A stretch of 6,176 nt of DNA from JAAYCI01 sp964370295 (GTDB lineage Bacteria; Bacillota; Clostridia; Oscillospirales; Ruminococcaceae): assembly GCA_964370295.1 (NCBI GenBank), contig CAYJIR010000063.1:1-6176 (forward strand). Direction: 5' to 3'. Below are positions 1 through 5,393 of this stretch, piece after piece; positions within the stretch are counted from its first letter, which is position 1; each line of letters begins with the position of its first letter. The position numbers were made by a program, and so were the translations under genes. The notes beneath the pieces are model-generated. The model was not told where the DNA came from. It did no database searches and saw nothing but the letters and a program-made list of their open reading frames with translations.

Positions 1-189
1 ATAACAGTTGGCATCCCTACAGGGAAGAGCTTCCTTGGCTGGTCCACCACAAGAGACGGATATCCGCTTAGCCCCGAAACACCCATTTACGAAAGCATCA
101 CCCTATATGCCGTGTGGGGTTTGCCGTCCACAGACGCAAGCAGTGCCGGTGCAACCACCATGCTTTCACCGCAAACCGGGGTGTACTAG
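1..189 (+). CDS. C-terminal fragment of a Listeria/Bacteroides-repeat (InlB B-repeat-like) surface protein
   Basis: This is an open frame entering from the left edge (frame 1) and ending at TAG 187-189, leaving 62 visible residues. Residues 11-36 carry the hallmark of the Listeria/Bacteroides repeat (Flg_new) fold: FLGWSTTRDG, then a short linker, then ITLYAVW. These beta-grasp-like modules occur in tandem in secreted or wall-attached proteins of Firmicutes. After the repeat comes a small-residue linker (STDASSAGATT) and then LSPQTG, which resembles an LPXTG/PQTG sortase motif, but the frame stops three codons later. Continuing past the stop, the same frame reads PMFASGILSLGFGGSS, like the hydrophobic part of a sorting signal, before TAA at 241-243. 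The anchor therefore looks broken. The 5' part of the gene lies outside the window, so the whole protein's role cannot be given. A strong terminator at 253-290 ends the transcript. Confidence 0.72.
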   Translation: MTVGIPTGKSFLGWSTTRDGYPLSPETPIYESITLYAVWGLPSTDASSAGATTMLSPQTGVY

Positions 190-252
190 CCGATGTTTGC
201 ATCGGGTATTCTATCATTGGGTTTTGGAGGTTCTTCTACTTAATTCTACCCC

Positions 253-290
253 AAAAAGCTCACATTCCACAAAGGAGTGTGAGCTTTTTT
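253..290 (+). terminator. Intrinsic terminator of the upstream surface-protein gene
   Basis: A 16-bp stem pairs 253-268 with 274-289 around a 5-nt loop (ACAAA). All pairs are Watson-Crick except one T-G wobble, and the core is AAAAAGCTCACA against TGTGAGCTTTTT. The 3' arm ends in a run of six T (285-290). The flanking A-run and T-run would let it work in both directions. It lies 64 bases after the TAG stop of the preceding frame. Confidence 0.9.
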
Positions 291-344
291 GCCCTGTTTG
301 AAAAAAGTGATTCAAAATGATCCGGTTTCAACTTGTGTCGACAC
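291..344 (+). repeat. Dispersed repeat R1, copy 1 (54 bp)
   Basis: This stretch aligns over its whole length with 4457-4511 in the same orientation, with a 1-base indel. The two ends match best: GCC(C/T)TGTTTGAAAAAA at the left and TCCGGTTTCAACTTG at the right, followed by a GTGTCGACAC-like end. The middle is more diverged. This copy begins directly after the terminator at 253-290 and ends in the 10-base palindrome GTGTCGACAC (335-344). It lacks the left half seen in the other copy (4412-4456). It contains no ORF with coding signs. It may be an IS-end or MITE remnant. Confidence 0.7.
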
Positions 345-516
345 GATCTTGCATGAAACGAAATAACTTGCTCTTCTCGCACCATCAATCGAGTAGGTCT
401 TACGAGTGCTTGTTTTGAGCCGGCTTCCTCCATCGGGGCAGTATCATACTTTTTTGTTGTGAAATGGCCGGTTTTTTTTGCATATTTTATTTATTTCCAC
501 GAAAATTCAAACATTC
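345..516. other. Non-coding leader region upstream of the chemoreceptor
   Basis: I see no gene in this stretch. It holds a small odd palindrome, AGTATCATACT, at 440-450 that runs into T's. It also has a weak 6-bp complementarity between CCGGCT (420-425) and GGCCGG (466-471), followed by eight T's. I compared it by eye with the c-di-GMP-I (GEMM) riboswitch consensus, often found before clostridial chemoreceptors, and did not find its conserved blocks. Together with the terminator-like hairpin at 517-539, the region could be an uncharacterised leader or a small RNA gene, but nothing proves transcription. Confidence 0.3.
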
Positions 517-539
517 AAAGGCACGGCTTGCCTTTTTTT
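517..539 (+). terminator. Compact terminator-like hairpin before the chemoreceptor gene
   Basis: AAAGGCA (517-523) pairs perfectly with TGCCTTT (529-535) around the 5-nt loop CGGCT, and T's run from 533 to 539. It has the form of a short intrinsic terminator. It sits 70 bases before the chemoreceptor start, so it either ends a transcript that starts in the non-coding region to its left or acts as an attenuator in the leader. The T-run also falls where the -35 region would lie for the TAGAAT at 557-562. Confidence 0.6.
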
Positions 540-562
540 AAAAAACCATGGTAACATAGAAT
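534..562 (+). promoter_or_regulatory. Possible promoter of the chemoreceptor gene
   Basis: TAGAAT (557-562) matches the -10 consensus at 5 of 6 positions and lies 46 bases before the ATG at 609. With 17-base spacing, the -35 position falls in the T-run at 534-539, which is a poor match. No clear sigma-D (flagellar) type element was seen. This is a weak call based on one good hexamer. Confidence 0.25.
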
Positions 563-608
563 TGATACATAAATCTGTTATTCCAAGCACACAAGAGAGG
601 TTCTAGCT

Positions 609-2624
609 ATGAAATCAAAAAACACAAGCTCTATCAAGCTCGTGATCATGCGCAAATCTATTTTGGCATTTCTCCTTCCCTTGCTTATCGGTATGGGCAT
701 TGTGGCCATTATCACCTATTTGTCTATCTCTCAAGATGCCATTTCGCAAATGGAAACCGAGAGCCATTTAATGGCCGCCAACATCAACGAACGGATTTCC
801 AAATATGTGAGTGCTGTGGAAATTCATGCGCAAAACCAAGCCATCACCTCCATGGACCCTGATTTGGCAGAGCCGTATTTGCAGGAGTACATGGCAGAGG
901 ATGAAGGCGTTTGGTCGCATTTTTTGCTGGCAGACGAAACCACCAACAACATTGCCCACACAGAAGGGCCGGATAGCCGCGGAGTTTCCATTGGAGACAA
1001 AAGCTACTATACTGTGCCGTGGGAGCAAGAAAGCACTGTGGTGTCGCAGCCCACTTTTTCTAACAGTACGGGCAGACGCATTTTGGGCATTGGCACACCT
1101 ATTTACGAAGACGGGGTAAAAGTGGGGGTTTTGGTTGGTTTTTTGCGCTTAGAATATCTATCTGAAATCATCAATATGGAGCAGGCATATACCGGCAGCT
1201 ATTCCTTTATGCTCAACCCGGATGGAACGGTCTCTGCACACCCCAACGATGACCTTGTGTTGCAACAAAATTGGCTTTCCCCCGATGCAGACGACGCCGA
1301 TTCTCTTGCCTATATAAATGCCATGAGCTCTGGATTTCACGAGCTTGTGCAAAACATGACCTCGGGTGCCAGTGGCCATGCCATCACCATGGTGGACGGT
1401 GTACTCTCCATGGTTCAATACGAACCGGTGGGCTTTGCCGGGCTTTCGATATGCACGGTGGTTCCTGTAAGCCAAAGTTTCCGAACCTTGTTTTACATTC
1501 TCATTTCCCTTGTTGTCATCACCTTGTTAACAGCCGCTGTGGCCAGTGCAGTAAGCTACAGAATGGCTGCTAAAATTGCAGATCCACTTGTGAAGGTAAC
1601 CAATTGGGCAAAGAGTCTTGCCATTGGAGACACTTCAAAAAAGAAAAACGAATTTATGAAAAATGCAGTGCCGGATAATCAGGAAACCGGCATGCTGATT
1701 GAAAATTTTGAAATGATGAATGATAGCATCGGCGACAGTGTAAACGCCATGCAAAAAATTGCTTTGGGCAATTTAGACTTCATCATTCAACTTCGTTCTG
1801 AAAATGATGTTTTGAACATTGCTCTGGATGCCTTGGCCGTGCACATTTCCGCCACATTGTCTGAAATTGACGTGGCGTCCTCGCAGGTTTCCTCCGGTGC
1901 GGCCGAAATTGCAGAGGTGGCGCAAAATTTGGCACAGGGTTCTGCTAGCCAAGAAGCAGCCATGGATTCTTTGTCCTCTTCGATGAATGTGATGCAAACA
2001 CAGTTTGATGCCACCGAAGAGAACCTGGGCCAAATCACAAAAGACACCAGCTGCACAGAACAAGAACTGCAACAAACCTATGCTCAAATGCAAACCTTGA
2101 TGACGGAAATCAACGAGGTAACTGTTAAATCCTCTAAAATTGGGGAAATTATTAAGACCATAGAAGACATCGCTTTCCAAACAAATGTGTTGGCACTCAA
2201 TGCTGCCGTAGAGGCTGCCAGGGCCGGAACCGCCGGAAAAGGCTTTGCCGTGGTGGCCGACGAGGTACGCAATTTAGCGGTGAAATCGGCGGAAGCTTCT
2301 AAAATCACCGCCTCTCTCATTGAAGAGACCGTATCTTCCATTTCCATAGTGAATGATAGTGCCGAAGTTACGATGACATCGATGGAAAATATCAATGCCA
2401 TGACCACCAAAATGGCTTTTGACATCAAAAATGTTTCAGCTACTGTGCAGGAAGAGGGTGTGCTGTTGCACGAAATTGCCGATAACCTCGAAAGGATTTC
2501 CGACGTGGTGCAACAAAATGCAGAAACCAGCAGCCGCTCTGCTGCCGGCAGTGAGGAACTGTTTGGACAGGCGGCCACCATGAAAGAACTGGTTTCACGG
2601 TTTAAGCTTAGAAATCATGATTAA
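609..2624 (+). CDS. Methyl-accepting chemotaxis protein with dCache sensor
   Basis: This is a transmembrane chemoreceptor of 671 residues. It senses a ligand outside the cell and controls the CheA-CheW kinase complex, and so flagellar rotation. The order is: a short cytoplasmic N-terminus; TM1 about residues 18-40; an extracellular double-Cache-like domain about 42-290 (note SYYTVPW near 137 and TGRRILGIGTPIYEDG); TM2 294-317; a HAMP about 318-372; a second HAMP-like segment around IALGNLDF (from residue 384); and a long coiled-coil signalling domain. The hairpin tip is near-consensus (521-557: IAFQTNVLALNAAVEAARAG, then KGFAVVADEVRNLA), so kinase coupling should be intact; the usual GE(A/Q)G reads GTAG. 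It ends in FKLRNHD, with no CheR-tethering pentapeptide. The ATG at 609 is preceded by GAGAGG (595-600) at 8 bases. The gene stands alone between two terminators, and the ligand cannot be told from sequence. Confidence 0.96.
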   Translation: MKSKNTSSIKLVIMRKSILAFLLPLLIGMGIVAIITYLSISQDAISQMETESHLMAANINERISKYVSAVEIHAQNQAITSMDPDLAEPYLQEYMAEDEGVWSHFLLADETTNNIAHTEGPDSRGVSIGDKSYYTVPWEQESTVVSQPTFSNSTGRRILGIGTPIYEDGVKVGVLVGFLRLEYLSEIINMEQAYTGSYSFMLNPDGTVSAHPNDDLVLQQNWLSPDADDADSLAYINAMSSGFHELVQNMTSGASGHAITMVDGVLSMVQYEPVGFAGLSICTVVPVSQSFRTLFYILISLVVITLLTAAVASAVSYRMAAKIADPLVKVTNWAKSLAIGDTSKKKNEFMKNAVPDNQETGMLIENFEMMNDSIGDSVNAMQKIALGNLDFIIQLRSENDVLNIALDALAVHISATLSEIDVASSQVSSGAAEIAEVAQNLAQGSASQEAAMDSLSSSMNVMQTQFDATEENLGQITKDTSCTEQELQQTYAQMQTLMTEINEVTVKSSKIGEIIKTIEDIAFQTNVLALNAAVEAARAGTAGKGFAVVADEVRNLAVKSAEASKITASLIEETVSSISIVNDSAEVTMTSMENINAMTTKMAFDIKNVSATVQEEGVLLHEIADNLERISDVVQQNAETSSRSAAGSEELFGQAATMKELVSRFKLRNHD

Positions 2625-2651
2625 ATAAGGACGCGTCACATAAGGCTTGCC

Positions 2652-2701
2652 AAAAGCCAAGGTTCTGTTTTACACAATTGTCAAACAGAATTTTGGCTTT
2701 T
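2652..2701 (+). terminator. Intrinsic terminator of the chemoreceptor gene
   Basis: A 19-bp stem pairs 2652-2670 with 2683-2701 around a 12-base loop. It starts AAAAGCCAA, ends TTGGCTTTT, and has only two G-T wobbles. It begins 27 bases after the TAA. A short alternative hairpin, GGCTT (2644-2648) with AAGCC (2654-2658), would compete for the left arm, but it is much weaker. Confidence 0.85.
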
Positions 2702-2867
2702 CGTGGTTTCTTTTTCTTTCTTCACTCGTTGCGATTTTTTTACCTAGATTACGGTAGAATAGGATGCAAGCCTTTACCGGTTAGAAAAAAACAAGCGTAT
2801 TTTCAAGACGGAGCCCCCCTAGTGCAAACGATGAAGGAAGTATCTGATAGGTTATGGAGGTGATGAA
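2702..2867 (+). promoter_or_regulatory. Leader region of the CoA-ligase gene with a possible promoter
   Basis: This is a T-rich stretch followed by TTGCGA (2729-2734) and TAGAAT (2755-2760). The -10 match is good, but the 20-base spacing is too wide for a standard promoter, so this is a guess. CGGTA (2752-2756) can pair with TACCG further along, making a weak hairpin around the putative start of transcription. No known riboswitch consensus was recognised in the roughly 100 bases before the ribosome binding site. Confidence 0.25.
2856..2865 (+). promoter_or_regulatory. Near-perfect ribosome binding site deciding the ligase start
   Basis: GGAGGTGATG is almost fully complementary to the 3' end of 16S rRNA and places GGAGG 7 bases before the ATG at 2868. 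An ATG at 2863 lies in another frame and gives only a very short peptide. The start at 2868 is therefore well supported, and high translation is expected. Confidence 0.85.
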
Positions 2868-4049
2868 ATGCATGTGGACAGCTGGGCTTTGGAAAAGTGC
2901 AGGACAAATGATATAGTAAGATGGCAAAAGTTTATGATTGTGCAAAATGTAGAAAGGGCGGTCGGTTTTAGTGGGTTTTATGCAAAACACTTTAAAAAAA
3001 TGTGTTTTGGGGCCGTGGAAGATTTTGCATGGTTTGAAGCATTGCCTTTTACAAGCGAGAAGGATATAGAAAGGGAAGGGAAAAATTTTCTTTGTGTTCC
3101 CCCCGATGAAATTGCCAGAATTCGAAGCATTAGAACCTCTGCAAGTATGGGGGCGGCGAAAAAAATCTACTTTACACAAGGGGATTTACAGCGAACAGTC
3201 AATTTTTTTGCAAATGGGATGAGGCATATTGTGGAGGCGGGGGAAGTGGTTTCCATCATGATGTCTGACGGAAAGGAAAACAGCATAGCAAGCTTGCTTG
3301 CGGCGGGGCTGGAAAGGATAGGGGTAGGCTCTGTTTTTTGTGGTGTGTTGCAAGATGCGCAGAAAACAAAAGAACTTTGTCAGGGCACGCAGTGTTATGT
3401 GGGGCTTCCGGCAGATATCTTGTATTTGTGCAGAAAATTTCCGGAATTAAGGCCTAAAACCATATTGCTTAGCGCGGATTATATCCCAATAGGGCTGGTG
3501 GCGACAGTGGAAAAAGTGTGGCGTTGCAAGGTGTATTCCCACTATGGGCTCAGCGAGACGGGGTATGGTTTGGCAGTACAATGTGAAAAGCAAGATGCAC
3601 ACCATATTCGAACACCCGATTTTTATGTGGAAATTGTGGACCCATTAACAGGGAAGGTGCTGCCGGATGGCTGTGTGGGTGAAGTGGTTGTCACGAGCTT
3701 GCAAAACGAAGCCATGCCCTTGATTCGTTATAGAACCGGCGATATCGCGTCGTTGCATGCTTGTGCTTGCGATGAACAAAGACAGGGCAGGCGTTTGGGA
3801 AGGGTGCTGGGGAGACAAGAACACCTACAAAAACCCTTAAATATACATGGCATGGACGATTGTGTTTTATCAATCCAAGAGGTATATGGTTATCAAGCAC
3901 AATGGGTAGAGGGAGAGCTGCTTCTTCGGGTGGAGTGTGAAGCCCATAAGGAAGAAATTGTGCTTGAGAAGTTAACCGTTCCGGCAAAAGTTGTTTTTGA
4001 AAAAGAACTTCATTGGGTGCAGGGGAAAAGAAGAATTCTGCAACAATAA
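2868..4049 (+). CDS. AMP-dependent CoA ligase-like protein (PaaK-like, DVU_1553-type)
   Basis: This 393-residue soluble protein belongs to the adenylate-forming (ANL) superfamily, on the phenylacetate-CoA ligase side. Such enzymes activate a carboxylic acid as acyl-AMP and then transfer it to CoA. Motifs in order: a phosphate-loop region RTSASMGAAKK (89-99); the adenine-site motif HYGLSETG (225-232); RYRTGD (287-292), whose Asp normally binds the ATP ribose; GRVLGR at the hinge; and GKRR (386-389) near the C-terminus, which holds the candidate catalytic Lys387. The phosphate loop is degenerate: the usual TSGTTGxPK has Ala92, Met94 and Ala97 in place of Gly, Thr and Pro. The sequence around HYGLSETGYGLAVQCE recalls the group named DVU_1553-family AMP-dependent CoA ligase. 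From memory, those genes usually sit beside molybdenum hydroxylase or aldehyde-oxidoreductase genes, and none is seen here. The substrate is unknown, and reduced or altered activity is possible. Confidence 0.85.
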   Translation: MHVDSWALEKCRTNDIVRWQKFMIVQNVERAVGFSGFYAKHFKKMCFGAVEDFAWFEALPFTSEKDIEREGKNFLCVPPDEIARIRSIRTSASMGAAKKIYFTQGDLQRTVNFFANGMRHIVEAGEVVSIMMSDGKENSIASLLAAGLERIGVGSVFCGVLQDAQKTKELCQGTQCYVGLPADILYLCRKFPELRPKTILLSADYIPIGLVATVEKVWRCKVYSHYGLSETGYGLAVQCEKQDAHHIRTPDFYVEIVDPLTGKVLPDGCVGEVVVTSLQNEAMPLIRYRTGDIASLHACACDEQRQGRRLGRVLGRQEHLQKPLNIHGMDDCVLSIQEVYGYQAQWVEGELLLRVECEAHKEEIVLEKLTVPAKVVFEKELHWVQGKRRILQQ

Positions 4050-4052
4050 AAT

Positions 4053-4079
4053 AATGCCTGCTGAATAAACCCCTGTGGG
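4053..4079 (+). repeat. Short dispersed repeat R2, copy 1
   Basis: This 27-base stretch matches 6130-6157 with three substitutions or indels; the shared core is CTGCTGAATAAACCC. It starts 4 bases after the ligase stop codon and forms the left arm of the first hairpin of the array at 4061-4245. Confidence 0.6.
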
Positions 4080-4245
4080 TGCTTATTCAGCCCCACCGCA
4101 AAATGCGGTGGCCATAAAAGTGCTCAGAAAAGTACTTTTATGGGCATACCTTGATGCTTTCCACTGTGTTTTCGCCCCTAAAATGAAAAGGCGAAAACGA
4201 AAGTGCAAGGTTTTTGTGCGAAAAACAGAAAAACCTTTGCACTTT
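4061..4245. repeat. Array of five consecutive hairpins downstream of the ligase
   Basis: Five inverted repeats follow each other almost without gaps. The first pairs CTGAATAA (4061-4068) with TTATTCAG (4083-4090), with ACCC/GGGT inside. The second pairs CCACCGCA (4093-4100) with TGCGGTGG (4104-4111). The third pairs CCATAAAAGT (4112-4121) with ACTTTTATGG (4133-4142). The fourth pairs GTTTTCGCC (4168-4176) with GGCGAAAAC (4190-4198). The fifth pairs 4201-4215 with 4229-4244, a 15-bp stem with one bulge. None ends in a proper T-run, so they are not ordinary terminators. The 77-residue ORF across them (4075-4308) has low-complexity basic content and no ribosome binding site, so I do not call it. 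They could be a structured 3' UTR, a small RNA, or clustered palindromic repeats. Confidence 0.65.
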
Positions 4246-4307
4246 TCCAAACAAAAAATTCATTTTATAATATGTATATGTCTTTTTTATTTGTTCAGTG
4301 GGCATTA

Positions 4308-4365
4308 AAAAACACCCCGTTTCTCACACAGTGCAGAGCACTGCAAAAAGAGACGGGGTGTTTTT
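4308..4365. terminator. Bidirectional terminator between the convergent genes
   Basis: AAAAACACCCCGT (4308-4320) pairs with ACGGGGTGTTTTT (4353-4365), a perfect 13-bp stem. CTC/GAG inside it and an inner hairpin, CAGTGC (4329-4334) with GCACTG (4338-4343), extend the structure. A-run and T-run flanks give a U-tract on both strands. It can therefore end the ligase transcript from the left and the regulator-transporter transcript from the right. Confidence 0.9.
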
Positions 4366-4411
4366 GAAGCTTAGATTTAGCGGCACAGAGTATAAAAAGC
4401 ATGTTTATTAG

Positions 4412-4518
4412 TTAGCGTCTACACAAGTGTTCAATCGTCTGATTTTGGCCATTTTCGCCTTGTTTGAAAAAAAATGCCTCAACATTGTCCGGTTTCAACT
4501 TGCGTAGACACCAGCTAA
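4412..4518. mobile_element. Small inverted-repeat-bounded element (possible MITE or IS remnant)
   Basis: The left end is TTAGC (4412-4416) then GTCTACACAAGT (4417-4428). The right end, read on the other strand, is TTAGC (4518-4514), a 4-base insert TGGT, then GTCTACGCAAGT (4509-4498). The 12-base arms agree at 11 of 12 positions. The ~107-bp unit contains no coding frame. Its right half (4457-4511) is repeated at 291-344, so at least that part is dispersed. The right edge covers the TAG stop codon of the EamA transporter gene (4515-4517). No convincing target-site duplication can be assigned, so mobility is an inference. Confidence 0.5.
4457..4511 (+). repeat. Dispersed repeat R1, copy 2 (55 bp)
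   Basis: This is the same-orientation partner of 291-344. Both share GCCYTGTTTGAAAAAA at the left and TCCGGTTTCAACTTG with a G-rich GACAC end at the right. Here the repeat forms the right half of the inverted-repeat element at 4412-4518. Confidence 0.7.
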
Positions 4519-5393
4519 GAAGAAATCTGTTTCGTTTCTGCTTTGGTATAAAGATAGATGCCAAAAATAATGAAAAGAACACCTAAGAATTGCATGGGGA
4601 TGGCTTTCTCATCGAAGAAAATATAGCCTAAGATTGCGGCGAAAAGGGGTTGCAACAGGAGGGTGTTGGCAACAAAACCGGGCGAAAAATACCGATAACT
4701 CCAAGAGAGAATATTGTGCCCGCCCAAGGTGCAGATAAGGCATAACATAAGGCCGCACATCCAATCTTGAAGGCCAAGGCTCCACACAGGGGAAAAAGTA
4801 AGCAAACAATAGAGCCCCAAAAAAAATAAACAGCTACTGTAGGTGCAAAAGGTGTATACAGTGGTAGACATGTGTCCACGTTGTTTTTTTCCAAATAACA
4901 TATAGGCAGAGGAAAAGGCGGCCGCTATAAGGGCGGAAAGGTCACCCATTAAGTTGCTTTGGCCGGAATTGCCGGAGGACAAAGAAACAATAACACTGCC
5001 CGTCATGGCACATACAATGGCAATAGCCGCGATAAATGGGATTTTTTTTCGCAAAAAAAAGATGCTGCCCAACGCGGTGAAAATAACATTGGTACTAACT
5101 AAGATGGTGGCATTGATCACGCTGGTGGTCTTGACGGCTTCAAAATAAAACAAAAAATGCAGAGCTAGAAAAAAACCACTAAAGCCACACATAAGTATGT
5201 CTTTTTTCTTCAATTGAAAGAGCTCTGTTTTGTGGCGAAAAAATGCCAAAGGGGCCAGAAAAAGAACACTCCACAGAAGGCGTATAAATGCCAAAGAAGA
5301 GGAGGGGGCGTTGCTAAAGCGTATCCAAACGGCAGATGTAGACACACTGAGAACGCCTATAAGTAGAATGGAAAGTGCTTTTTTTGTGCTCAT
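4515..5393 (-). CDS. EamA/DMT-superfamily transporter
   Basis: This is a complete 292-residue, very hydrophobic membrane protein with about ten transmembrane helices. That is the usual size and two-fold EamA layout of drug/metabolite transporters (RhaT/YdcZ-like permeases). The first EamA half covers about residues 6-138 and includes FYFEAVKTTSVINATIL and a MTGSVIVSL helix. The second covers about 148-285 and includes the conserved LLLQPLFAAILGYIFFDE and QFLGVLFIIFGIYLY. Such proteins usually export amino acids, amines or other small metabolites, but the family does not reveal the substrate. The ATG overlaps the stop codon of the upstream cupin regulator (ATGA, 5393-5390) and has no good ribosome binding site of its own, so it is probably translated by coupling. 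The stop codon lies inside the inverted-repeat element at 4412-4518. The terminator at 4308-4365 ends the operon. Confidence 0.95.
   Translation of the reverse strand: MSTKKALSILLIGVLSVSTSAVWIRFSNAPSSSLAFIRLLWSVLFLAPLAFFRHKTELFQLKKKDILMCGFSGFFLALHFLFYFEAVKTTSVINATILVSTNVIFTALGSIFFLRKKIPFIAAIAIVCAMTGSVIVSLSSGNSGQSNLMGDLSALIAAAFSSAYMLFGKKQRGHMSTTVYTFCTYSSCLFFLGLYCLLTFSPVWSLGLQDWMCGLMLCLICTLGGHNILSWSYRYFSPGFVANTLLLQPLFAAILGYIFFDEKAIPMQFLGVLFIIFGIYLYTKAETKQISS

Noticed and set aside
8..301. 97-residue plus-strand ORF at the left edge
   Set aside because: It is out of frame with the recognisable repeat-protein fragment (1-189), has no domain, is rich in Cys/His/Pro as expected for an out-of-frame shadow, and runs through the terminator at 253-290.
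291..344. CRISPR-like repeat
   Set aside because: There are only two copies, 4.1 kb apart, with no regular spacers and no cas genes.
300..520. c-di-GMP-I riboswitch upstream of the chemoreceptor
   Set aside because: The expected conserved blocks (the GCAAAGCC-type segment and tetraloop-receptor region) were not found by eye on the plus strand.
1158..2581. Long minus-strand ORFs inside the chemoreceptor gene
   Set aside because: They mirror the codon structure of the plus-strand gene, whose domains are clear, and show no domain of their own.
2678..2863. 61-residue ORF ending just before the CoA ligase
   Set aside because: It starts inside the loop of the chemoreceptor terminator, has no ribosome binding site, and has Phe-rich low-complexity content from a T-rich stretch. 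A remnant of a longer gene (…KEVSDRLWR) cannot be excluded but is not supported.
4075..4308. 77-residue ORF downstream of the ligase
   Set aside because: It lies across the hairpin array, has no ribosome binding site, and its Lys/Phe-rich composition follows from the palindromes.
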